Shown here: positions 46,828 to 55,612 of the stretch, piece after piece
Numbering within the stretch: position 1 is the first letter of the stretch
Layout: every line of letters starts with the position of its first letter
Assembly: GCA_948474755.1 (NCBI GenBank)
Contig: CAOLHI010000078.1
Coordinates: 310,001-374,000 of the forward strand
From: Ctenosaura bakeri
Taxonomy: Eukaryota; Chordata; Lepidosauria; Squamata; Iguanidae
Direction of reading: 5' to 3'
DNA: 64,000 bases
Notes under the pieces: model-generated
Database searches by the model: none
Told to the model about the DNA's origin: nothing
The model's input: the letters and a program-made list of their open reading frames with translations, nothing else
Translations under genes and position numbers: made by a program

Positions 46828-47232
46828 GGCCTTTTTTGCCCCTTACCTTATCCCATCATCCTCCAGTCACAATCCTGGCAGCTCCTTTGCCCAGAAAGGA
46901 TCATGACAGGAAAGCTCCTCTCCACACCAGATTGGCCCCCTGTGGAAAAGAGAGCAAAGGAGACCCTCTTCCTTTCCCAGCGTACCCATGCTGCACTGAG
47001 GCAGGAAGCTTCTCCATTGTGCTTCTGGCCCTTCTGCATGACAGGTAAGTGTAAGAGCATTGTGCAATCAGGGGTCATTGGCAGAGAAAATCCATCAGTG
47101 ATTTACCCCGCAATTGCACTGGCTGGCAACGCAAGAAGGACAGGACTACAATGACATTTTGCGGAAATGTTGTCGCAGTCCTACTCTTCCTGCGTCCCCA
47201 TACCAAGACACCATGTCCATGTGAAAAGAGCT
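46828..47232 (+). mobile_element. Class C GGCC-ended element, 405 bp
   Basis: GGCCTTTTTTGCCCCTTACC at the left and GTGAAAAGAGCT at the right. The interior has CCTCTTCCTTTCCCAGCG, GCAATCAGGGGTCATTGGC and the AGGACTACAATGACATT / AATGTTGTCGCAGTCCT inverted pair. Flanks ATT and GTT (two of three). Confidence 0.8.
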
Positions 47233-47235
47233 GTT

Positions 47236-47735
47236 GTCCTTTTTTAATTGCCCCTTAATGAGATGAATTTCTTCATTAGTATATAAGCCCATTAGGATAC
47301 GATAAACCTTGGCTTGTGATGGGGCACTCTTGTTTTTTGATTCTTTGGCTTCTTGACTCACGTACCTCCACAGCTCTCCTTGTGAGATTGACTTTGAAGC
47401 AGGGTGAATCTGTCTTACCAGGTCCTGAATGTTGTTGTTGTTTGCTTGTTTTGGCCTGAAACCACCTGGTGGTGAGCTAGGCTCCGCACACTGTGGTTAG
47501 GTCATTCATAGACCTGTTGGCCTTCTTGCCAACTGTTTTGTTTCTCATTGCAGCAGCATGAAGGTATGGGGGGTCACACCAGGGGAGGCTGGGCAAAGAA
47601 CATAATAGAATAACATAAAAAGGAAGAGAGGCAAGCAGAGTGTGTGCTTGAAGCTCCATGTACATTTCTGTGAATAGATGGCTTGTGTGCGCACAAGAAA
47701 GAAAGAAAAAGAAAGAAAGAGAGAGACAGAAATCG
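47236..47735. other. No recognised feature
   Basis: A purine-rich GAAA stretch at 47692-47730 precedes the L1 remnant. No gene recognised. Confidence 0.4.
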
Positions 47736-48985
47736 ATTCCTAAACAAGTTGTCAAAAAATCTAAGAATGTTTCAAATCACTGTTGGGGATGTCAACAATG
47801 GCCCTTTCTGCACAAGGAAATTAAGACGGGCCAATGTGTCTTGTAACAGAGGTCGTCTGCACCTTGGAGCGGACTAGGTTCGGATTATTTACCTTTGTTC
47901 CGCACCTAAGTCCGATTAAATGTGCCCTCAAGTGATCCTCGAGTGTGCTATTTGAAAAACAGAAGAAACTGGTTTTTCAATTTTCTGGATCGCGCCAATT
48001 CGTACTTTTACAGTGGTGCAGATGCGCACATTCGCACCAATGCGAACTGATGATCAGTGGAGGGCGGGCTGTGGGCGTGGTCAGCTTCAGCAGTTGGTCC
48101 AGCCCAACAAACAACAGGAAGCTGCCATTTTCTCATCCTCATAGTGCAGATCTATGACCTCGCACTGCTCCGAATCGGCATGGAACATACAGAGTAGCCC
48201 TGCGGAAGGACATAAGGGAAAGTCCATCTTGTTTCGAGCCCAGAAGAACCAGTAAGAAACGGCACAAAGCGATTCACTAGCCTCGTGTGGAAAGGGCTAA
48301 TGTTTTCATATGTGGTGGACTTGTAAAAAGATAAAAAGCTATTGGTTTAAGATTTATACGTTAATTCTAAAAATCTTAAAGGCAGATTTTGTAATATCTC
48401 CAGAAATGTTTCTGTTAGACATTCTGGATAAGGATGGATAATAAATATGGAGTCTTTTGTGGTATGATAACAGTAAACAGCAAAAATATTGTTTACTCAA
48501 ACCTGAAATGGGATTGAAGCACCAGTGACAAAAGATTGGATTGTTAAGATTGCTAAAGTATTTCAAATGGCTAAAGTGACATGAGTTTTAGAAGATAAGC
48601 CCATTGAAAACTGGAAACCATTTATGGACCTATTTGAGCAATAAAAAAATTAAACAATACCACAATTTGTGGACATGGTTATTAGTAGTTTGCTTAGGTA
48701 GACCTGTAATGATAGAATAATTTTTTTTTGGCTTTTCTTATTTTCTCTTTTTAATTACAGATTGGGTGGGAGAGTCAGAGCTTTTTTTTTTTTTTTGGTT
48801 TGTTTGTTTTAATAAGTTAGTGTTTAATCAGTAAGTCAGTGTTTTAGTTAATATTTAGCATGTTAAGTTTATTGTTTTAATTTAGTATTTTCATTTTCAT
48901 TTATGTCTATATTAAAAGTGCTAGTTGGTGTTCATGTTATTTTGTGTAAAAACTGATAACTAAATATATTTTTTTAAAAAGAGAA
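47736..48985 (+). mobile_element. L1-type LINE 3' fragment, interrupted by a class D element
   Basis: Before the interruption the frame ends in HCWGCQQ. After it, the frame resumes as HMWWTCKKIKSYW, the Cys/His segment typical of the L1 ORF2 C-terminus. It continues to a WIVKIAKVFQMAKVT-like stretch and WKPFMDLFEQ before the stop near 48640. An A/T-rich 3' untranslated region with T runs extends to about 48985. The 5' start is lost and its edge is approximate. Further stops show it is inactive. Confidence 0.8.
47800..48298 (+). mobile_element. Class D GGCC-ended element inside L1, TSD AAT
   Basis: Begins GGCCCTTTCTGCAC and ends CGTGTGGAAAGGGCT, with AAT on both sides (47797-47799 and 48299-48301). 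The interior is a diverged class D with recognisable hairpins such as TTGAAAAAC/GTTTTTCAA (about 47952-47980) and TTCGCA/TGCGAA (about 48024-48039). Removing it and one AAT rejoins the L1 reading frame. Confidence 0.92.
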
Positions 48986-49282
48986 AGAGATACCTGACTA
49001 CTTTCTATATGGCCTGCATCATCAAAAAGCAAGCCTACCCCTGCCCTGGAGAACTCTTCTATGGGGCTGCATCCAATTTGTAGGTCCAATACTATCTTAG
49101 AGGCAGTACTCACACACACAAACTATGCAAGAGGCTTTTCTTTGTGATGGGAGAGTCCAAAATATGTTACCCTTCAGTTTCTCCTATCCATCTTTTGCCA
49201 GTACTAACCTGATTCAGTTTCAGCATGAATGTTTTGAAACAGAAGGGGAAGTATCTCTAATACCATGTCTGCACCAGGTCCT

Positions 49283-49705
49283 CTATGTATGTATATATGT
49301 AAGTCTCATGCTGACTTATAGCAACATGATGAATTTCATAGGATTTTCTTAGGCAAGAATACACAGAGGTGGTTTTGCCAGGTTCCTCCTCTGAAATATA
49401 GGACATTTCTGCACTATGCTGTTATAGTGCTATTACTTCACTTTTAACATCCTGTGGAATCCTGGAGTTTGCAGTTTAGGAAGGGGCATTTAGAATTCTC
49501 AGCCAGATAGCTTTTTGGCCTCAGTAAACTACAAACCCCAGAATTCCACCGGATGTTGAAAGTGGATTAACAGCACTAAAGAAGTGTAGTATGAAAATAG
49601 CCATAGCCTACAGCACTGGTATTCATTGGCAGACTCTCATCCCAGTACTAATCAGAGCTGACCCTGTTTAGCATCCAAGATCAGATAAATTCCTAGTTAT
49701 ACATA
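49283..49705 (-). mobile_element. 5S-rRNA-headed SINE, interrupted by a class A' MITE
   Basis: The tail part (CATAGGATTTTCTTAGGC, TTGCCAGGTTCCTCCTCTG) lies left of the MITE. The 5S part (AGCCTACAGCACTGGTATTC, CCCAGTACTAATCAGAGC, GTTTAGCATCCAAGATCAG) lies right of it. Without the insertion the order and spacing match the copy at 53018-53216. Confidence 0.82.
49401..49602. mobile_element. Class A' MITE inside a 5S-headed SINE, TSD ATA
   Basis: GGACATTTCTGCACTATGC at the left and GTAGTATGAAAATAGCC at the right, with ATA on both sides (49398-49400 and 49603-49605). The centre carries TTTAGAATTCTCAGCCAG and TTGGCCTCAGTAAACTAC. Confidence 0.92.
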
Positions 49706-50184
49706 TCAACTGTTACACTTCATTCATAATTTCTGAGAATCTGAGTAGTCACTGTAATATTGAGAACTCTATTATCAAAGCTGAGGAGAGGGAGTACTTT
49801 TTTTTAATTGTCCCAGCCCCTAGAGGACTGGGCCCTCCAAAGTTAATAAATGCAGGTATCTCAACAGACCAGACAGTGGCTAAAATTGTGTTGCTAAATT
49901 TAGGGAGAGGGGCCTCATCATTCATTTTTCCCTGGGCCCAATGCCAGCTCTCAGCAACCCTGTGTATTAGAAGTCCTAAGCCCTATTTCACAGAGGTAAA
50001 GTTCCTAAGATTCTTTAGGGGAAAGGAATGTTATCGAACCATTTCAAATTGTTAGTGTATGTATGTCCTAATCTCTAGTGGTTCACACTGGAAAGAAAAG
50101 CAGTTCTGCAGTTGTCACCCTGCAGAACCTTTTGGAAGACCGCAGCCTGAGGAATGAAATAAAGGAATCTAAATATAGGTAATT
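49706..50184. other. No recognised feature
   Basis: No gene or repeat recognised. Confidence 0.4.
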
Positions 50185-50285
50185 TGGTGCTTTCCAGATG
50201 TTCTGAACTAATCCCATCAGCAAGAGCTAACATGGCTAACAAGAAGGGATCATGAGACCATGTGGTCTAAAACATCTGAAGAACA
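50185..50285. repeat. Dispersed palindromic repeat, family P
   Basis: GTGCTTTCCAGATGTTCTG on the left and GTCTAAAACATCTGAAG on the right flank a GCTAACATGGCTAAC centre. Confidence 0.55.
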
Positions 50286-50496
50286 CTGAGTTTCTTATCC
50301 TGGTAAAAAGGTTGATAAATTTGCTTAGTTATGGATACAGCTGAGTTCTCCAGGCGTTTGTAAAATACTTCCCTTGAATGCATTATAAGGAACCAGGCAG
50401 GAAAAAAAATATGATAGCCAAAGGACTGTCACATAGAAGGTAAAGCTCTATTCTCCACTGCCACAGAGGCAGGACAAAATCCAGTGGGTTTAAGTC

Positions 50497-50580
50497 AGGG
50501 CACTTGATGCCTTCCAGATGTTTTGGACTACAATCCCATTAGTCCTAACTTCTGTAGCCAATGTCATCTATAAAACAATG
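50497..50580. repeat. Dispersed repeat, family P, left half
   Basis: GATGCCTTCCAGATGTTTTG, GACTACAATCCCATTAGTCC and TGTAGCCAATG. The right half is missing. Confidence 0.55.
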
Positions 50581-50699
50581 GAGGCGAAATGAGGTTGCCT
50601 AGGCCCAGTTTTACTTCTGGGGCAGATTTCAATTGAACATTACAAGGTTCTTCTTGATGATCAAGCAGTTCTGACAACAGAACTAATGACTTGCTATGG

Positions 50700-50845
50700 T
50701 GATATGCCCTCCCTCAGTGGAGACCCTCAAACAGATTGGACACCCATTGGTTGGGGATGTTACAGTTCTGGATTTCATGTATCAAGCAGGAAGTTGAAGA
50801 AAGGACTCCATAAAACCTCTTCTAACTCAAATGTTTCTATCTAAA
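50700..50845 (+). mobile_element. CR1 LINE 3' end, diverged
   Basis: AGTGGAGACCCTCAAACAGA, TTGGACACCCATTGGTTGGG, GATGTTACAG and AACCTCTTCTAACTCAAATG follow the order of the CR1 3' untranslated end. More diverged than 13985-14097. Confidence 0.65.
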
Positions 50846-51489
50846 CATAAAAGCTCAGGTGATGAGACAGATTGGGCCTCACAAATGATAACAAGAATGT
50901 CTCTTACAGGGGGTGACATGTAACAACCACTTGATCTCAAAAGTTTTCCAAACATGTGGCAGGGGTTTGCCATCTTTTAAATTCCTCTTTATAAACTTAT
51001 TCTTGATTAATGTAAATAGTTGTTAAATTTTTAAAGACAGAAACATGAAGTCAGTGTGAGATATTCACATTTTGATGGCTCCACGTCTCACGGTCTTATC
51101 TGCAGTCTTGAAGCTTTACCACAACAGCCAGAGTCTCCAGGGTGCTGATGTCTCTGGGCTGTTACAGAGAAGGAAATAACCTCACATCTGGTTCATGATG
51201 GGGAAAAAGTGTTTGCAAAGCACTGAGTACTGTAGCCAGCTTTCCTGTCACATTTACACCCAGCAGTGATCTCATCTCTACTGCCTTTCCAAATTTTTGT
51301 CTCTCTGGGCTGTAGGAAAGGCAAGGGAGAAGATGGGAAGCAATGAAGAATTATGACAAGAAGGAAACCATTGTTTGAAAGTGTTCGTCGTAAGACAATT
51401 TGGCAGACTTGCCAAGTAACAACCAGATGATGAGCACACTGGTGACATAAGCAGATATGAAAAACGTTTGCACTAGGTCCAGAACCTAG
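50846..51489. other. No gene supported
   Basis: A 126-codon minus-strand frame (51193-51573) has no recognisable motif and overlaps a repeat at its start. I do not call it. Confidence 0.4.
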
Positions 51490-51590
51490 AAGGTTTATTT
51501 TTAAGACTACTGCTCCCAGAAACCTTGGCCAGTGTGGCCACATGCTGAAGAGATTCTGGGACTTATAGTCCAAAAGTAGCTTTTCTGTTA
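51490..51590. repeat. Old repeat fragment, CCCAGAAACC...TAGTCCAAAAGTAGC
   Basis: GACTACTGCTCCCAGAAACC, TGGCCAGTGTGGCCACATGC and GGGACTTATAGTCCAAAAG. Related to 7733-7800 and 54965-55015. Confidence 0.5.
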
Positions 51591-51917
51591 TGGACTTTGC
51601 TCATCAAGTCCTTGAATTTGGTATTGGCTGACCCAGAGGCTGGAAAGTTGCTATTAAAAAGTAACGAATTACAATCACAGATTCCCACCCTTCAATACGC
51701 AATTGCCATTGTAACTGTGGCCCTTTTCTCACGGGGTGCAGAAATCGTGCCGCCACGATCCAGGCGGGGTTTTCCTTAATCCCCACTAACACGACTGAAC
51801 TTTTAGTAGCGTTCTCACGGCTCCATAGGGAAGAGGCTTAGGCAGCATCAACGCATTCACACAATATTACCATGGCCACTCCCAAAGGTGTCCTTTCCCC
51901 GCCCTGCCTAGCATTTG

Positions 51918-52010
51918 ATTGGCTGTGCCCTATCTTTAAAAGAAACATCCTGAGCGTCATCACTGACGTCAGTACGCACGCACGCCCCCTCACATCCTCC
52001 GCCCCCTCAC
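51918..52010 (+). promoter_or_regulatory. Promoter-like block of the class E element
   Basis: A CCAAT box in reverse (ATTGG, 51918-51922), a CTTTAAAAG TATA-like word (about 51934), a full palindromic CRE TGACGTCA (51964-51971) within ACTGACGTCAGT, and two copies of CGCCCCCTCAC (51983-51993 and 52000-52010). The cluster lies 80-175 bp upstream of the ATG at 52092. Activity is not shown. Confidence 0.5.
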
Positions 52011-52091
52011 CCTGTCCGGCGCCTTTCTTTTGAACCACCGTGGAAACAGTTTCCCCCTCTTTCTTTCTGCTTGCTTTTTGCTGTTTTGTGT

Positions 52092-52376
52092 ATGGAGGAC
52101 GAGCTACTGACGATCATTGCTGGGGTGCTAGCCCCGCTAATGACGGTCCTTTCAGCCGTTCGTATTGGGGGCGGTCTTGTGGCTTCTGCTGGCCACGCCT
52201 TGATCCCTCCTTCTCTTGATCGCCTGCACGAATCAGGACGCACCGTCGCTTTTTCACGAAACGACGAGCGCGGATTGGAGGAAAAAACCACATTTCTTCT
52301 GGTTTTTAAAAGGTGCCTGGAAATGCTGAATGGTGGCTCCCCTGCGCGGATTGGGGTGAGAATCCAAAAAATTTAA
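52092..52376 (+). pseudogene. Truncated transposon ORF (N-terminus only)
   Basis: From the ATG at 52092 the frame gives 94 residues starting MEDELLTIIAGVLAPLMTVL. I chose this ATG because it sits at the end of a pyrimidine-rich leader in ACGAG-rich coding-like sequence; an upstream in-frame ATG at 52071 would add seven residues. Short acidic and hydrophobic starts of this type (MxxELLxxI) are common at the N-terminus of Harbinger-type transposases, but no catalytic domain remains and similarity after about residue 14 is not evident. The frame runs into the element's right-end sequence. Remnant, not a working gene. Confidence 0.4.
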
Positions 52377-52751
52377 TGCAATCAGGTGCTCTCTAAGGTG
52401 AAAATGGCACCCGATCGAGGTCGACCTGGGAAGATTTAATTACCCCATGAGAAAAGGGCCTGTATTAAAACCTACTTCCTTACTTTCCCATTTTTCAGAA
52501 GTAATTTAAAATAGTTACTTTCCAGTTGCTTTTTAAAAAAATCTGAACCTTGTAAGCTGCTGCCCCAATGTACAAAACACACCTTCCTTCTGTATATCTC
52601 ATTACTTTAACACCCACAACAGTGCAAACGGCACAACTTGAGCCAGTAACTGAGTCACAAATCTTGCATCAAACGCATAACTACAGTATCATAGCTGTGC
52701 TTCATCTTCTGATCTGACCCAGAGAACCCACCTAGTCAGCCATCCCAAGCA

Positions 52752-52953
52752 ATTGAGTTCTGTGATGCTGGCGAGCAGGGAGTTGCAGGACGATGTGACC
52801 AGTCCCCTCCTGCCAGTGTGCAGTGGTGCAAGGAGCAGATGCAGGAACCCGATGGGTTCCTGTTGCAACTTCATTGCACTATTGCTTGCTGCTGGGAGGG
52901 GGCTGGTCACATCACTCTGCAGTGCCACCCACACAGCAGTATGAAACTCCATC
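52752..52953. repeat. Imperfect palindrome, about 200 bp
   Basis: Centred on CAGGAACCC-GAT-GGGTTCCTG (52842-52862). Outer arms share GATGTGACCAG(T/C)CCCCTCC and, further out, GAGTT-starting blocks. Both strands therefore give similar short open frames. Its ends differ from the GGCC family, so it is a separate fold-back element or an inverted duplication. Confidence 0.65.
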
Positions 52954-53017
52954 AGTCAGAATATCCAGCGGGCTTTTAAGGTGAGCGCCAAAGGAATATG
53001 CAGTGATGGCAGTGGCG

Positions 53018-53216
53018 TGTGTGTATGTGTCTTCAAGCAACTTGTTGACTTACGGTTTTCTTAGGCAAGGAATACACACAGGTATGCTGCCAGTTTCTTT
53101 TTCTGAGTTATAACCTACAGCACCTGGTATTCGTTGGTGGTCTCTCGTCCAAGTTCTAACCAGGGCCAACCCTGCTTAGCTTCCAACACCAGCCAGGATC
53201 TGGTGCCTTTAGGGTA
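53018..53216 (-). mobile_element. 5S-rRNA-headed SINE
   Basis: The tail is on the left (ATGTGTCTTCAAGCAACTTG, TTTTCTTAGGCAAGGAATAC). The 5S-like head complement is on the right (CTACAGCACCTGGTATTCG, CAACCCTGCTTAGCTTCC, CAGGATCTGGTGCC). An uninterrupted relative of 49283-49705. Confidence 0.82.
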
Positions 53217-54032
53217 TTTAGTGATACCATGATTGTGCCACGCCCACAAAACTAGAAAAGCATCTAAGACTTAGATCACAAAAGGAGTAAAGTAATACCA
53301 TATTGATTTTTAATGGTGGCCAGTGTACATCAATCACTGCATCACATTTACTCCATTCATTTGTGAAAGAAACATGGCACAAAACTGCCTTGATAATCAT
53401 AACCATTCTGAAGGTCAAATTAAGTGGTGTAAGACTTAATTATAATTATCACTTGTTGGGTTAATTAGTATAAAGGGCTTGCCCTTGAATGCACATGGAA
53501 ATTAGCATGAACCCTTGTACCCATTACATGGAATTAAGAGGTGGAAAGCTGAAGTTGCCATCTGGCCTGTACCACTTCAACCTATGTGTGCAAAATTTCA
53601 TATTTATGCATTTTCCCCCTCTCCAGCAAAAGCTCTCTGTATCTAGTAATCCAACACCATGGAAAGGGATATGGTACTCCTGTTTCCTACATTCAGAGAG
53701 TTTTTCATGCAAAAATGTTATCACCCACCTGTAATCTGAAATGGTTCATGCCCTGATCCAGAGATCAGGGCCACTTCATGCCCTGATCCAGATATCAGGG
53801 CCACTTCTTTCACCACCTCTTTCAGCTGAACAGAGACATTTTCATACAAAGCATTCAAAGAAGAACAGAGGTCAGCTAGCACTGGAAAGAAGGGGGTCTC
53901 CTTGCATGAGAACTGGTGCTATTCGTTTTTTCTCATGATCTAATCCCAATTTTATGCCACTCCAAATCATCCATTTGTCAGCTCACTTAATGGTATTGTT
54001 CAGGAGTAGGGTGGGATAAAATATCTCATTTA
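53217..54032. other. No gene; 30-bp tandem duplication at 53745-53804
   Basis: Two 30-bp units begin TTCATGCCCTGATCCAGA and differ at one base. Each unit contains a small inverted repeat CCCTGAT/ATCAGGG. The rest is unrecognised. Confidence 0.55.
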
Positions 54033-54035
54033 CAA

Positions 54036-54215
54036 GGTGACTTCCGCACTACATTCTTATAGTGCAATTATTCCATTTTCAACATCCTATGGAATCCTGG
54101 GGATTGCAGTTTGGGGAGGGGCTTGCTGGGCCCTCTCGAGACTGCAAACCCCAGGATTCCATAGGATGTTGAAAGTGGCATAATCGCGCTATAAGAGTGT
54201 AGTGCGGAAATGGCC
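54036..54215. mobile_element. Class A palindromic MITE, TSD CAA
   Basis: GGTGACTTCCGCACTACATT at the left (GGCC decayed) and GTGCGGAAATGGCC at the right. CAA flanks both (54033-54035, 54216-54218). It retains several CG dinucleotides, suggesting a relatively young copy. Confidence 0.92.
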
Positions 54216-54218
54216 CAA

Positions 54219-54653
54219 GTATCCTGATTTAGGGAGTAAGTTGAGGTGGGTGTGCTTGGGAGGAGTGTAATGGAACATAAAAGTGTCCCTCCTCCTAGCT
54301 GTCACTTTGTTTCTAGTGAGAGGAGATGGAACAACTGGGAACAACATGAAATAAGCCTTCCTGGGGAAAGTTGCCTTGATGCTCCCAGTTCTTTGTGCTC
54401 CTTAAAGGTATAAGTATTACGGTATTATTTTTCTTATCCCTCATGCTAGGCTATAATGGTAGTACAGTGGCAAGCAGGCTCATTACAAATCAGCATTTTC
54501 AATGATGAAGGGAAGATTCAGGTGCTTTGAACATTCCCCTACCCATACTTTTCCTGCTCCACCTTCTCTGGTGTTGTCTGTTCTGAGTTTATATTTACTC
54601 TGTATTATTTGTATTTTCATTTTATTTTTTTCTACTGGTTTAGTGTAATTCAA
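54219..54653. other. No recognised feature
   Basis: No gene or repeat recognised. Confidence 0.4.
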
Positions 54654-54888
54654 GAGCCAGTGAAGTGTAGAAGTTTGGGTGTTGGACTAAGCCCCGTAGA
54701 AATCAGGGTTTGAATCCTTCCTCAGCCATGGAAACCCATTGCATGCCCTTGGGCAAGTCACACTTTCTCAGCCTCAGAGAAAGGCAAAGGGAAACCCCCA
54801 AAAACAATTCTTGCCAAGAAAACCCTGTGATAGGTTAGTCTTAGGGTCGCTATAAGTCAAAAACAACTTTAAGGCACACAACAACAAC
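54654..54888 (+). mobile_element. Sauria-type SINE, full length
   Basis: The most complete copy. Head GAGCCAGTGAAGTGTAG, B-box region GGGTTTGAATCC, body CCATGGAAACCCATTGC and GGGCAAGTCACACTTTCTC, conserved TTGCCAAGAAAACCC, tail GGGTCGCTATAAGTCAAAAA and GGCACACAACAACAACAC. Confidence 0.92.
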
Positions 54889-54964
54889 ACAATAGCATAA
54901 TTCAGATGTAGCACCAAGGGAGCAAATTCTGAACCAGTCTTCAATTGAAATTGACAAGTGACCA

Positions 54965-55015
54965 AGCTATCCACAGGATTCCATGATTTATAGTCCAAAA
55001 AGTAACTTTTCAGAG
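54965..55015. repeat. Old repeat fragment
   Basis: CAGGATTCCATGATTTATAG, TCCAAAAAGTAACTTTTC. Shares its core with 51490-51590 and 7733-7800. Confidence 0.45.
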
Positions 55016-55206
55016 CTCTGATCTTCAACTGGAGTAGTCAGCTAGAAGTCTTTCACCCATCCAGCACCAATTTGCCAGCTTCCCTCCATCACTACTGAAA
55101 CCCACACATACACACAAACTCCAGACAAGCATAATTCCATATTTACAGCCAATTTAGGAGAAGAGAGAAGGGAATAGTTAAAATGGAAGACTTGCAAGGG
55201 AGAATG

Positions 55207-55228
55207 GTGTGTGTGTGTGTGTGTGTGT
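55207..55228. repeat. (GT)n microsatellite
   Basis: Clean run of eleven GT units. Confidence 0.95.
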
Positions 55229-55568
55229 AAAATATTCTGTGGCCAAAGCCACCAACTGTATCACTGATTCTTTACTAGAAATGTCTCTCTGGCTCCTTCA
55301 TTAACATTCCAAGCTAAACACAGGCATGGGAAACCTATATTTGCCCCTTAATGTGTCATTTACCAGAAGGCAAGTGCAGTGTGGGAAGCACTCACTGATT
55401 GCTTGCTAGGTTGGTTATAGTGTTAGCATGTCTGTTTTCCACTGTTTGTGGAGCCAAAGAGGCCTCTCTCCTGTAACTTTTCAAGGCATGCCTCTAACTG
55501 TAATACCACTAACCCATCACTCTTTCTCAACACACAAGCACCAACCAATTATGTACCTTACACACCCA

Positions 55569-55612
55569 CAGAGAGAGAGAGAGAGAATGAGAGACAGAGA
55601 GAGAGAGAGAGA
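55569..55612. repeat. (GA)n microsatellite
   Basis: Two GA runs separated by ATGAGAGACA. It follows a CACACCCACA stretch. Confidence 0.92.

Larger units (their letters stand above)
51719..52460 (+). mobile_element. Class E GGCC-ended element with promoter and ORF start, TSD TGT
   Basis: The longest member of the GGCC-ended superfamily (742 bp). The left end GGCCCTTTTCTCACGGGG and the complement of the right end GGCCCTTTTCTCATGGGG match for about 28 bp with few differences. TGT flanks both sides (51716-51718, 52461-52463). Inside, in order: a promoter-like block, a pyrimidine-rich leader and an ATG-initiated frame (52092-52376). The 3-bp duplication and GG-rich ends fit PIF/Harbinger-like transposons among known groups, though the duplications here do not follow a strict TWA rule. 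Probably an internally deleted copy that keeps the 5' end of its parent. Confidence 0.85.
51630..52700. repeat. Family S repeat, split by the class E element (tentative)
   Basis: TATTAAAAAGTAACGAATTA lies left of the class E copy and GAAGTAATTTAAAATAGTTA to its right. Both resemble words in 12233-12440. The interruption fits an insertion into an older repeat, but similarity is low. Confidence 0.3.

Noticed and set aside
51193..51573. 126-codon minus-strand frame
   Set aside because: No recognisable motif, overlaps an old repeat, and no splice or promoter context could be supported.
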